Part shown: positions 1 through 10,920 of the stretch, in pieces
How positions within the stretch are numbered: position 1 is the first letter of the stretch
Layout of the letters: each line of letters begins with the position of its first letter
Source: Homarus americanus
Lineage: Eukaryota > Arthropoda > Malacostraca > Decapoda > Nephropidae
Length of the DNA stretch: 64,000 nt
Direction: 5' to 3'
Assembly: GCF_018991925.1 (NCBI RefSeq)
Contig: NW_024720773.1
Coordinates: 1,798,447 to 1,862,446 of the forward strand
Position numbers and translations under genes: made by a program
Notes under the pieces: generated by a model
The model's database searches: none
What the model saw: the letters and a program-made list of their open reading frames with translations, nothing else
What the model was told of the DNA's origin: nothing

Positions 1-889
1 ACGACGTATGGCATAATTATTGGCTGGCTAACTAGATAGTGTCCTTACCCAGGTTAGGTGGTATAATGGTCAGGTGAAGGTGAAGACCACGGGTTCACAC
101 AAGGGTCAGCACCTCGCTCTGTGACATTCATAACCTGGTCACCAACTTTGTCTACACCCTAGAAGACTTTATAGTATAAATCCTGTTTTAACATGATATG
201 TCGACACCTGAAAGGAAGGAATACCTGGATATTCGCCCCCCAAGCTCGCAATAGTTCACCTAACCTAACCTAAGGCCAATGGAACAGTGTTGATGTTACT
301 TAAAGTTAAATAACACCACAGAACATTGACCAGTCAGGAGACCGTGATAGAGAGATCATTAAGGACAAGGACTCGGGGTCAGGTTATGAGAGATTATAAT
401 TGTGATGTATATTTCTCGTCCATGAAGACTATGCAACAACTCTCGCCTCCTGTCGCTGGTTCCATCTCAGAACACCCCAGGGCATCAAGGGCACTAAACT
501 GTAAATGGGCGACTAAATTTACTGTTGGGGAAGTAAAGGTGGTCGAGTAACAGTGTCCGTCAAGCTGCCACTTTGCGTGCCGAATACTTAGTATACAGTG
601 TGTTGTATGTAAACTGCCCTAAACGGACCGTCACGCCTATGGGACGCACTTTACGAGCAGTGGCGGGCGTCGACCAGCACCGACCCGTGACACAAACATG
701 TCCAGTAATGGGCACCAACCTGTGTGTTCTGTATTGTCAAGACTTTGTTCACTCATACTTCACGTGAGCATCTTGAGCCGCAAGACAAGTGCGGCATCCT
801 ACGATTACTGAAGCCGCAGGCAAGTGCGGCATCCTAGGATTACCGGAGCCGCAGGCACGTGCGGCATCCTAGGATTACTGGAGAGCTGT
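1..889. other. No gene recognised, left edge
   Basis: Short open frames are present but none resembles a known family. A short run CCTAACCTAACCTAA at 259-273 matches the arthropod telomere repeat in the C-rich orientation. A 45-bp partial duplication ending in GCGGCATCCTA precedes the minisatellite at about 780-880. Confidence 0.5.
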
Positions 890-1490
890 GAGCCAGGGAT
901 TGTGTGTTGGTGATGGTGGCCACCACACTTGAGGGAGAGTGTGTGTGTGTTGGTGATGGTGGCCACCACACTTGAGGGAGAGTGTGTGTGTGTTGGTGAT
1001 GGCGGCCACCACGCTTGAGGGAGAGTGTGTGTGTTGGTGATGGTGGCCACCACGCTTGAGGGAGAGTGTGTGTGTTGGTGATGGTGGCCACCACACTTGA
1101 GGGAGAGTGTGTGTGTATTGGTGATGGCGGCCCCCACACTTGAGGGAGAGTGTGTGTGTGTTGGTGATGGCGGCCACCACACTTGAGGGAGAGTGTGTGT
1201 GTTGGTGATGGTGGCCCCCACACTTGAGGGAGAATGTGTGTGTGTGTTGGTGATGGTGGCCACCACACTTGAGGGAGAGTGTGTGTGTTGGTGATGGTGG
1301 CCACCACACTTGAGGGAGAGTGTGTGTGTTGGTGATGAGTGGCCACCACGCGGAGAGTGTGTGTGTTGGTGATGGCGTGAGCACCACACTTGGGGAGAGT
1401 GTGTGTGTTGGTGATGGCGGCCACCACACTTGAGAGTGTGTGTGTTGGTGATGGTGGAGAGTGTGTGTGTTGGGATGGTGGCCACCACTT
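890..1490. repeat. Minisatellite, unit 41-45 bp
   Basis: About 14 tandem units, each with TTGGTGATGG, GGCCACCACACTTGAGGGAG and a short (GT)n run. Spacing of TTGGTGATGG is 43, 43, 41 and 41 bp at the start; the (GT)n length explains most of the variation. Units degrade towards 1490. Long frames on the minus strand (His/Thr/Pro-rich) are read-through of the repeat and not genes. Confidence 0.95.
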
Positions 1491-1494
1491 GAGG

Positions 1495-2024
1495 GAGTGT
1501 GAGGTTGTGTTGTGTGAAGTGAGGTTGTGAGTGAGTGAGTGTGTAGAGTGAGGTTGTGTTAGTGTGAGTGAGAGTGTGGTTAGAGTGAGGGTTGTGTTAG
1601 TGTGAGAGTGAGGTTGTGTTAGTGTGAGAGTGAGGTTGTGTTAGTGTGAGAGTGAGGTTGTGTTAGTGTGAGAGTGTGGTTGTGTTAGTGTGAGAGTGAG
1701 GTTGTGTTAGTGTGAGAGTCAGGCTGTGTTAGTGTGAGAGTCTGGCTGTGTTAGTGTGAGAGTCAGGCTGTGTTAGTGTGAGAGTCAGGTTGTGTTAGTG
1801 TGAGAGTCAGGCTGTGTTAGTGTGAGAGTCAGGCTGTGTTAGTGTGAGAGTCAGGCTGTGTTAGTGTGAGAGTCAGGCTGTGTTAGTGTGAGAGTCAGGC
1901 TGTGTTAGTGTGAGAGTCAGGTTGTGTTAGTGTGAGAGTCAGGTTGTGTTAGTGTGAGAGTCAGGTTGTGTTAGTGTGAGAGTCAGGCTGTGTTAGTGTG
2001 AGAGTCAGGCTGTGTTAGTGTGAG
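1495..2024. repeat. Minisatellite, unit 22 bp
   Basis: About 21 units of GTGTTAGTGTGAGAGTCAGG plus CT, with exact 22-bp spacing (for example TTAG at 1751, 1773, 1795). Units in the left third carry GAGGTT in place of CAGGCT, so the array has two variant blocks. It directly abuts the 43-bp array. Confidence 0.95.
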
Positions 2025-2136
2025 TCAGAAAAGCTTCGCGATACACTGCACGGAACCGTAAGAATTGTATCAGTGTAAACTAAATCTGGGTAATCCCACT
2101 TAAATCAGTTTGTACACTTTACCCACTGTAAGGTCT

Positions 2137-2292
2137 TCCTCCCACAACCACGTCTCTACCTCGTGATTGCATCCCTCAACCACGTGTCTCTACCTGTGTC
2201 TACCTCGTGATTGCATCCCTCAACCACGTGTCTCTAACCGTGTCTACCTCGTGATTGCATCCCTCAACCACGTGTCTATACCTCGTATTACT
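2137..2292. repeat. Short tandem repeat, unit 44 bp
   Basis: Three full copies of a unit with GTGATTGCATCCCTCAACCA at 2163, 2207 and 2251, plus a partial unit on the left (ACAACCACGTCTCTAC). The spacing is exactly 44 bp. Confidence 0.85.
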
Positions 2293-3499
2293 CGACCCGG
2301 AAGTCTAGCTGTTCGCCTGGCAGGTAACATGATTGCTGGTCATCTCTTATTAAGAACTTTGTACACCAGAGAAGTTAACTAATGTCATCATCGCTTGGAT
2401 ACCACTCATACCACCTAGTTGATATAAGACCCTGACCTCTAACAGGATCTGTGAGAACTATAATACTTGCGACCGGCCTTGTAGAATAATTCCACCAATT
2501 TACCATGGATCTTCTTCTGAGATTCTTAGCGATAGTCTTAACAACAATTCAGTAAGGATGACATGCCACACGAGAACGAATATACCAAGGGGTTCATACC
2601 CAAGTAGTGATTAAAAGCCTTTTGGGGGAAATTATTCTTTTTATTGTGTCAGGAGTTTTCCTTTTCTTTCTTTTGAGTATTCATCCACACTAGGCTGACC
2701 CATACTATTGAAATCGGAATATGATAACTCTCTGCCGGCATTTAATCCTTCAACCCATTCCAAATTCCATTACTGAGATCGACAATCCATTTATCTTCCA
2801 GAGTCACAATAACATGAGCCCATAGGCTTTTACTAGTTCTAATCATTCTGTAGTTATTCAAAGACTTGCAATGACAACTACTTTAGGAATATATTTGACA
2901 GTTTTGTAAGCTTTCGAGTATGTAGAGGCTTCAATAATTATCATTGCCGGCTCAGTGAATTGGTCTCGAGCTAACGAGCTAACGAGCAAGTTTGTGGTTC
3001 ATGAACTCGAAGTGAAATTTGTTGTGCCAATTTTTGCTTGTATGAAAATTGTGCAATTTTTTCCTGTGCCATTTTTTCCGAGTACCGTGTACCTCATGTT
3101 CACCCCTTCAACCACGTGTTCACTTCCCTCTCCTCTCACTGTAGCTCACAAAACCAAGTCAAATTATACCTTCATTTATTATTATTATATTATGTATCGT
3201 GGAATTAAAATATACTAATTAACTTTGGTTTGATACAGGTGTTGCCACGCGCCCACACCTGTGATATGGTCTCCACCCACGCGTCATGACCCACCACCAC
3301 CACTGCTGAAGCAGGAGAACAACAACAACACACACAAACTGCCATCATATCTAACAGAAACAGTGAAGAAAGATGACGGGGGAGGACGGTGGTGTTGGGA
3401 GGATGGTGGTGTAGTGTACAAACATCACCTGTATAGTGTCCATGGTGGCACTATAAGTGACGTCATAACTACTCGAGCAAAGATATGCCTTCCATTGTC
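2293..3499. other. Unassigned non-repetitive DNA
   Basis: No coding family, RNA gene or terminal-repeat structure was recognised. The short frames show no conserved motif. Confidence 0.5.
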
Positions 3500-3512
3500 T
3501 ATAAATAAATAA

Positions 3513-3543
<31 letters not shown>

Positions 3544-3546
3544 ATA
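3500..3546. repeat. (AAAT)n microsatellite
   Basis: About eleven copies of AAAT in a row, ending in AAATACATT. Confidence 0.95.
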
Positions 3547-3825
3547 CATTACTAATATCATGGGTTAAGATCGGTATCTCAACTATATGTAAAGTAATCT
3601 ACATAAAATATTGCTTTTCCTACAAATAAAACAAAAACATCATATGCAGCAAAAAATATAATGAAACTGCTGTTCACCTCGACTCACTCAGCCTTCACAC
3701 ACTCACTGGCTTGGTAGAGTGCGTCGACAGATGTTCCATGATGTACTGTACAATAATTGAGTGTACAAGATGTTCACTCGTAAGTCAGGTGTGTTAACTA
3801 CTGTGTCCAGAGCTTTAACCCTTTG

Positions 3826-4356
3826 AGGAAGATGTGTTAACAGGTGAATGGCTTAAACACCTGAAGTATGATGATTTAACCCTTTGAGGACGATGTCTTG
3901 ATATCATCCATGGTTTAAAACTCTTTTAGGATGATGGTTTACACACCTGTAGGATGATGGTTTACACACCTGTAGGATGATGGTTTACACACCTGCATGA
4001 TGATGGTTTACACACCTTTAAAAAGATTGTTTACACACCTGTAGGATGATGGTTTACACACCTGTAGGAAGATGATTTACACACCTGTAGGATGATGGAT
4101 TATACACCTTTGGGATGATGGTATACACACCTGTAGGATGATGATTTACACACCTGCAGGATGATGGTTTACACACATGTAAGATGATGATTTACACACC
4201 TGCATGATGATGGTTTACACACCTTTAAAAAGATTGTTTACACACCTGCAGGAAGATGGTTTACACACCTGTAGGAAGATGATTTACACACCTGTAGGAA
4301 GATGATTTACACACCTGTAGGATGATGATTTACACACCTGTAGGATGATGGTTAGA
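3826..4356. repeat. Minisatellite, unit 23 bp
   Basis: About 20 units around AGGATGATGGTTTACACACC plus TGT; AGGATGATGG recurs at 3951 and 3974 (23 bp). The left edge (3826-3920) has diverged units containing TTTAACCCTTTGAGGA. A subset carries CTTTAAAAAGATTG or CTGCATGATGATGG variants that recur in the same order, which suggests block duplication. Confidence 0.93.
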
Positions 4357-4483
4357 CTGTCGTCCTCAAAGGGTGGTCACACTCTAATAGAGCAGTGTCT
4401 GATGGTCACTGTCCCGCCATCTTCACCTGTTCTCTACATATTGTTGTTGATAATAAATGTTAAGAGTTCCGAGTGTCTTTCTC

Positions 4484-7164
4484 TCCCTCAACACAAGGTA
4501 CCGTCTCCCTCAACACAAGGTTACCGTCTCCCTCAACACAAGGTACCGTCTCCTTCAACAAAAGGTACCGTCTCCCTCAACACAAGGTACCGTCTCCCTC
4601 AACACAAGGTACCGTCTCCCTCAACACAAGGTACCCTCCTCCCTCAACACAAGGTACCGTCTCTCAACACAAGGTACGTCTCCTCAACACAAGGTATAGT
4701 CCCTCTGTCCCTCAACAAGGTACCGTCTCCCCTCATCAACACAAGGTGTCTCCTCAACACGTCTCCCTCAACACAAGGTAGCAACACAAGGGTCTACTGT
4801 CTAACTGTACTGTCTCCCAAACACAAGGTACTGTCTCCCCAACACAAGGTACCATCTCCTCAACACAACGTACTCCCTCAACACAAGGTACCCCTCAAGA
4901 CAAGGTCGTCTCCCCTTAACACAAGGTACCATCTCCTCAACAAGGTACTCAACACAAGGTACCATGTCTCCCTCAACACAAGGTACTATCTCCCTCAACA
5001 CAAGGTACCGTCTCCCAACACAGTACCGTCTCCCCAACACCCTCAACACAAGGTATCCCCCTCAACACAAGGTATTCCACAAGGTACCATCTCCCTCAAC
5101 ACAAGGTACCGTCTCCTCAACACAAGGTACCATGTTCCTCAACACAAGGTACAGTCTCTCAACACAAGGTACCGTCTCCCAACACAAGGTACCATCTCCC
5201 CCAACACAAGTACTGTCTCCCCCAACACAAGGTACTGTCTCCTCAACATACACTCCTCTCAACACAAGGTACCGTCTCCCCAACACAAGGTACTGTCTCC
5301 TCAACACAAGGTACCTCCCAAGGTATGTCCGTCAACACAAGGTACCGTCTCCTCAACACAAGGTACGTCTCCCTCAACACAAAGTCTCCTACAGGTCTCC
5401 GTCTCAACACAAGGTACGTCTCCTCAACACTACCGTCTCCCCAACACAAGGTACCGTCTCCCCAAACTGTCCCCAACACAAGGTACGTCTCCCCAACACT
5501 AGGTGCCGTCTCCTGAAGACAAGGCACGTCTCCGTCAACACAAGGTACCGTCTCCTTCAACAGAAGGTACCGTCTCCTTAACACAAGGTACCGTTCCCTG
5601 AACACAAGGTACCATCTCCTGAACACAAGGTACCGTCTCCCTCAACACAAGGTACCATGTCCATTCAACACAATGTACCGTCTCCTCAACACAAGGTACC
5701 ATCTCCCTCAACACAAGGTACCGTTCTCCCTCAACACAAGGTACGGTCTCCCTAACACAAAAGTCCTCCTCAAGACAAGGTACATCTCCCTCAACACAAG
5801 GTACGTCTCCCCCAACACAAGGTAGTCTCTCCCAACACCAGGTACCGTCTCCCCAACACAAGGTACCGTCTACCCCAACACAAGGTACCGTCTCACTCAA
5901 CAAGAGGTAGTCTACTCCCAACACAAGGTACTGTCTCCCTCAACACAAGGTACCGTCTCCATGTACAGTCTCCTCAACACAAGTCTCCTCAACACAAGGT
6001 ACCATCCCTCAACACAAGGTCAACACAAGGTACGTCTCCTCCAACACAAGGTATACTCTAACAAGAGGTACCCCTCAACACAAGGTACCATCTCCCTCAA
6101 CACCAGGTACCGTCCCCCAACACAAGGTACCGTCTACCTCAACACAAGGTACCGTCTCCTCCACAAGGTACCGTCTCCCAACATAAGGTAAGTCTCCTCA
6201 ACACAAGGTGTCCTCAACACAAGGTACCATCTCCTCTCTCTCAACCATAACACTACCGTCTCCTCAACACAAGGTACCATCTCCCGGTCTCCCTCAACAC
6301 AAGGTACCGTCTCAACACAAGGTCGTCTCCTCAACACAAGGTACCGTCTCCCTCAACACAAGGTACCGTCTCCCTCAACACAAGGTACCATCTCTCAACA
6401 CAAGGTCTACACAAGGTATCTGTACCTCTCAACACAAGGTACCATCTCCCTCAACACCAGGTACCGTCTCCCTCAACACAAGGTACCATCTCCTCAACAC
6501 CAGGTACGTCTCCCCAACACAAGGTACCGTCTCCCTCAACACAAGGTACCATCTCCTCAACACCAGGTACCGTCCCCCAACACAAGGTACGTCTACCTCA
6601 ACACAAGGTACCGTCTCACTCAACACAAGGTACTGTCTCCCCCAGGTACAGTCTCCTCAACACAACCGTCTCCCTCAACACAAGGTACCGTCTCCCCAAC
6701 ACAAGGTACCATCTCCTCAACACGTACTCCCTCAACACAAGGTACCGTCTCCCCAACACAACCGTCTCCCTCAACAAGTACCGTCTCCTTCAACACAAGG
6801 TACCATCTCCTCAACACAAGGTATCTCCCCAACACAAGGTACCATCTCTAAGCCTCAACACGAGGTCCCCTTGTACCATCTCCCTCAACACCAGGTACAA
6901 GAGGTACCTGACTACACTCTACCATCTCCCTCACACCAGGTACACAAGGGTCTACTCAACACAAGGTATCATCTCCTCAACACCGTCTTCCTCGTCTCCC
7001 TCAACACAAGGTACCGACTACCTCAACACAAGGTACCATCTCCCTCAACACCAGGTACCGTCTCCCCTAACACAAGGTACCATCTCCCCTAACACCAAGT
7101 ACTGTCTCCCCTTACACAAGGTACCGTCTCCCTTAACACAAGGTACCGTCTCCCTCAACATTAC
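4484..7164. repeat. 2.7-kb minisatellite, unit 22 bp with KpnI site
   Basis: About 120 units of CAACACAAGGTACCGTCTCC plus CT. In the regular part at 4500-4640, GGTACC recurs at 4564, 4586 and 4608 (22 bp). From about 4650 onward units carry many 1-8 base deletions and partial units. All long frames here, on both strands (RYRLPQHKVPSP-like or ETVPCVEGDGTL-like peptides), are repeat translation and not genes. Confidence 0.96.
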
Positions 7165-7425
7165 GTTCCCTGTAATGTTATCTCCAGTTTTCTGGCACCA
7201 TTCCCTGCAATTACAGATGAGTTTGCCATGCAGTACTTCATCAACTAACGTCAGTACATAAAGTGCTCGGTCAAAGCCTTCGCCTACAAGCATTTTATGG
7301 ACACCTCCAGCCACAAAAGCAGTGGCCCTAAATACAGTAGTGCGATTTACTCTGACATATGGGAAACATGATAGGCTGTAGAGTAGGCCTACAGCAGAGG
7401 ACGACTGTACATATTGATCCATACA
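7165..7425 (-). pseudogene. Possible coding fragment, family unknown
   Basis: A minus-strand frame of about 85 codons begins near 7422 and runs leftward until it reads into the 22-bp array. It has a non-repetitive composition with Cys (CNCREWC) and mixed hydrophobic and charged residues, unlike the repeat-derived frames beside it. I do not recognise the family. It could be a transposase remnant or chance; coding status is weak. Confidence 0.25.
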
Positions 7426-8129
7426 TTAAAATAAACGTGACGTGAAATTCTACTTATTTTATCAAAACAAAATCATAAAGGGTTTGTGCATAAACACTGG
7501 TGATTTTTTTCAGCATTACATAAAAACTGAGTTAGTATTTGTCTAATTGATCTGAATTTATCTTTATCAGATTCCTGGACCCAATAATATAGAGTTTGAC
7601 ACCATGATCATCACCTTAAGTCACATAGTTCCAGAGATGCTGACTTACGATGGAACGTCGGCCATTTAGGAAAACGGTGCCGTATGCAACTCTCACGCAT
7701 TTTTGACAATGGCATCACATGATCTCCACATCCCAAGGCTTAGTTTTAGCTATACAGACTAATGTTACCCTGTTGACCCAACCTACTCTAAAACTAAGGT
7801 CTTTTTAGGGGGTCTTACTGCTGGACTATAAGGTTTGTGTATCTTTTTATAGGGAATTTTAGTTGGGAGTCAGTGGTGCTTATGATAACTTCCCAATTAT
7901 GTAGGAAGTGCATTTATATTACGTCTTGTACCTTTTATCTGTAAATATATGTAAATAAGGAAGATTTGCCTAGGTAGAAAAAACTTTTGTCCTCTCGCCC
8001 AGGAATGTATATGTCAGCCTGAACTGAGTATTATGTCAACACTTAAATAGTAGGTCATGCAATTTTAACTGAAGTCTACGGGCACTGTGTCTTTTAGGGT
8101 AAGTTTGGCCGAGATACTAGGTTGTGGCA
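7426..8129. other. Unassigned A/T-rich DNA
   Basis: No gene recognised. It contains the dispersed 83-bp repeat listed separately. Confidence 0.5.
7698..7780. repeat. Dispersed 83-bp repeat, copy 1
   Basis: Aligns without gaps to 20613-20695 with about nine substitutions. The core CCCAAGGCTTAGTTTTAG and the following ACAGACTAATGTTACC are conserved. Flanks outside these limits are unrelated, so this is a dispersed repeat and not a segmental duplication. Confidence 0.8.
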
Positions 8130-8289
8130 CCTAACCTAACCTAACATAACCTAACCTATTTTAATACAATCTAACTTACCCTAACCAAACCAAACTTAAC
8201 TTAACCTACTTTAATATGATCTAACTTAACTTAACCTAACCTAACCAAACTTAACTTGACCCAACATAAATTAACCTAACCTAACTAAT
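8130..8289. repeat. Degenerate interstitial telomere-like repeat
   Basis: Runs of CCTAA (TTAGG on the other strand) such as ACCTAACCTAACCTAAC, interspersed with variants CTTAA, CCAAA and CATAA over 160 bp. TTAGG is the ancestral arthropod telomere unit. The decay suggests an old interstitial block and not an active chromosome end. Confidence 0.75.
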
Positions 8290-8870
8290 TCCCATATACT
8301 GTAGCATTAAGGTGTTTAAGCATCAGGTGAAATAAACGAGAAAGATTCTTGTGTTTCTCATACAAATCTTGTCTAGAATTTAACAAGATTCTTCCACTTT
8401 TTTGTTTTACTTTATGCATTATTTGTTTCGTATCTTTTCTTTGGTTTTCGTATTGAGAGGAAAAGATAGTTTTTATTATCAATTTTTCCTTTTTTTTCAG
8501 TGTTTAGATGTTACTACTGTGGGTTTTACCCTAACCTGCCTTGTCTCTCAGTTTAGTATTATTTGTTTTGTGTTTTAATGTGACTTGTTTTGTCTTGATT
8601 TTTGCTTTGTATTATCTTTAGTTTGACTTTTCTTTTGACTTTTGTTTGTCTTCACTTTTTTGGGGGGGTTGTCTTCTGTTATAACTTGTTTTTCTTTTAT
8701 TTTGTCTTGCATTTTTACTTAGTTATTACTAACCTTATAAATGTTGTGTCAAGCTGATGACATACAATAACTGATCAATCTTGGGTAAAAGTTGAGCTGG
8801 GTGATCATGTCCTCACCTGCCTTGGCTACTGAGGTCATTTTCCTCAGCTACCTGACCTAGCTTGGAGAAG
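8290..8870. other. T-rich unassigned DNA
   Basis: Long T/G-rich runs (TTTTGTTTTGTCTT-like). No gene was recognised; the right end may be LINE 5' untranslated sequence. Confidence 0.4.
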
Positions 8871-10349
8871 GACGTGCCCCTAAGTGCTCGTGTTAGTGAC
8901 CATAGGAAATGGCCGCCGTGGATCGTTGAGTTGTGGGGGAAGAGGGACGGTGTGTGAGGAAAGACGACCCCCTGGCCACTCTGTTAAGTCAGCTGGAGCA
9001 GTTGAGGAGAGAGATAGACGTTTTAAAGGGGGAGAACGAAGCCCTCAGGACTGAACTCCTTCAGGTAGGTGTCCTGCCTAGCAGGACACCTGCGAAGAAG
9101 GGTCAGGAGGAGCAAGCGTGGAGAGTGGCTGTCTCCAAGGGGACTAGGGTCAGATTCAGGAAAGCTGACCAGGGTGTGGAGTGCAGTAACCCCTACCAAA
9201 TGTTGGAGGAAGCTGGCGAGAAAGAGAAGAGGCAGGACGGTGTGGTGCCAGGAGAGAAAAGGGCAGTTGTTCAGACCCTGCCCAGTGGTAAGGTCGTGGT
9301 GAGGTTCTTAGATAGGACTTTTTGTGCAAGAGATAGGAAACGTAGGACTAGGTAGTGTTTTCCTGGGGCTGGGATAGGGCATGTAGCTGAGAGGATAGAT
9401 AGGGTTTTGTCAGGGGAGAGTACCAAGCCAGTAGTGTGTCTTAGTGTAGGAGGTAACGACATAGGAAAGGTTAGGAGTGAGGAACTTTTCAAAAGGTATA
9501 GGGAGGCGCTAGGGAAGGTTAGAGATAGGGGAGGGATCCCGATAGTATGTGGTGTCTTGCCTAGAAGAGGAGTTGGTGGTGAATGGCTGTCCAGGGCAAT
9601 TACTATAAATTGCCGACTGGAAAAATATTGTGCAAGCAATAGTTGGGCGTTCATTGATAACTGGCAACCATTCTATGGCAACGACTACCTATACAGTCGT
9701 GACAGAGTACATTTGTCTCGCGCTGGGGTAAAGACGTTGTCTGCATCCCTGGAGCATAATTTGTCACCAAAGGAGGGTTCTCAGTCGGGAGAGGTCGGTA
9801 AGTGGGAGTCAAAAAACAAGCAGATCCTGGGGAGTAAAATTGGTTACTCAGGACAAGGGGTAAAACAGGACCAGGGAGGGGTAGGTTTAAATGTATACTA
9901 TACAAACAGTAGGAGCGTTAAAAATAAAATAGACTTGCTGAGAGCGGTTGTATGTACCGAGAATGTAGACGTCATAGCAATCACCGAAACTTGGATGAAT
10001 CTGGAGAGCAAGAACTTTTTATCAGAGTACCACATAGAAGGGTACAACCATTTTCACAAGGACATGGAAGGTAGGAAGGGGGGAGGGGTCGCTCTCTTCG
10101 TCAGGGATACATTAAAATGTTGTATTAATTATTCAATAAAGGGTGAAATAGGAACTGAGTCTGTATGGGTAGAAATTGCGGAAGGAAGATAAAAACTTAT
10201 TTTGGGAGTGATTTACAGGCCCCCAAGTCTTGGGAAAGAAGCAGCTCAGCCCATATGGCAGGAAATGAGTAGGGCAGCAAAATACATCAACCTGTGCATA
10301 ATAGGGGATTTCAACTTCAAAAGTATTGACTGGGACAACATTGTAGGTG
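8871..10349 (+). mobile_element. CR1-like LINE, 5' half with esterase and endonuclease
   Basis: One frame is open from 8933 to 10349 apart from an in-frame TAG at 9353-9355 and TAA at 10190-10192. Its N-terminus has a heptad-like coiled coil (QLEQLRREIDVLKGENEALR). An SGNH/GDSL-esterase-like domain follows, with VVCLSVGGNDIGK (block III, about 9428) and DRVHLSRAG (block V, about 9703). Then comes an apurinic-type endonuclease with VYYTNSRS, ITETWM, RGGGVALF-like (written KGGGVALFV) and LGVIYRPP and GDFNF. Reverse transcriptase is absent because the element is cut off at 10350 by a Harbinger end. CR1/L2-group LINEs are known to encode an ORF1 esterase; here it is in frame with the endonuclease, with no second start. 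It belongs to the same family as 31574-34628. Confidence 0.85.
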
Positions 10350-10482
10350 ACTGCCGACCACCTACTACCTACCGGCGCCCGACTATGACTGCCGCCAACC
10401 ACCCCCATGTGTACAACACACAGGCTTTGCCTGGTATACGGGCAAAGCCCGCCGGGCACTGCTCGATCGTGTGGACGGGGCT
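10350..10482. mobile_element. Harbinger terminal fragment
   Basis: Matches 53874-53971, which lies directly beside a Harbinger-type transposase fragment. Shared blocks are ACTGCCGACCACCTACT, GACTGCCGCCAACCA and ACTGCTCGATYGTGTGGACG. A roughly 35-base stretch around CTTTGCCTGGTATACGGGC is found only in this copy. The right end GGACGGGGCT is followed by TAA, and the other copy by TTA, as expected for the Harbinger TWA target duplication. The left end breaks into the LINE without a visible duplication. Confidence 0.65.
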
Positions 10483-10485
10483 TAA

Positions 10486-10530
10486 TGCGCTGTGAAAATC
10501 TACATTAGTGCAGCTGGACAAGGTGCATGG
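10486..10530 (+). pseudogene. CXC-tail family copy A, fragment 1
   Basis: Fifteen codons reading AVKIYISAAGQGAW. They continue in phase at 16438 once the Gypsy element and one CATGG duplication are ignored. The left side is lost at the Harbinger end. The last five bases are the left target duplication. Confidence 0.6.
10526..10530. other. Gypsy target site duplication, left
   Basis: CATGG directly before the left LTR; identical to 16433-16437. Confidence 0.85.
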
Positions 10531-10906
10531 TCTATGTTTGTCTTTGATACCCCCAAAATGTTCTACACTACTGAGGGTAGACACAAACACTTGTTATCTT
10601 GAAAATAGGTTCTTATTCTCGTACGGGAGATATACAGAGGAACTGATAAGACAGGGCACTTCCACACCTCAAGGACTGGTGGTCTCCACTCTATGTATCA
10701 CTGCGCGTTAGCATGTACAGATGCCAGCATTCACAAGCTGAATACATAAAATGTAAATATGATAATTCACATACATAACATGGTGCATAATAAATGGAAA
10801 TATTACATAGGATTAATACATGTTCTGTAATACTTTACTATACATAATTAATAGAGTAATATAAGAATACACAGTTTAATGTACTACTGCGTGTCCATAT
10901 TATACA
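10531..10906 (-). repeat. Gypsy 3' LTR
   Basis: In element orientation it begins TGTATAATATGG and ends AACATAGA. The edge is fixed by the abutting polypurine tract on one side and the target duplication CATGG on the other. Confidence 0.92.
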
Positions 10907-10920
10907 CCTCCCTCCCCCCT
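10907..10920 (-). promoter_or_regulatory. Gypsy polypurine tract
   Basis: AGGGGGGAGGGAGG on the minus strand, directly before the 3' LTR; expected primer for plus-strand DNA synthesis. It overlaps the polyprotein stop codon (TAG at 10919-10921). Confidence 0.9.

Noticed and set aside
60..130. tRNA-like segment near the left edge
   Set aside because: The GGTTAGGTGGTATAATGG and GGGTTCACAC pieces recall B and A boxes, but order and spacing do not fold into a cloverleaf.
890..2024. CRISPR-like array
   Set aside because: Units are contiguous without unique spacers, and the context is a eukaryotic genome.
4345..7092. Long open frames (up to 385 codons) on both strands
   Set aside because: They are read-through of the 22-bp minisatellite, whose unit length (22, not a multiple of 3) rotates the frames; the peptides are simple repeats.
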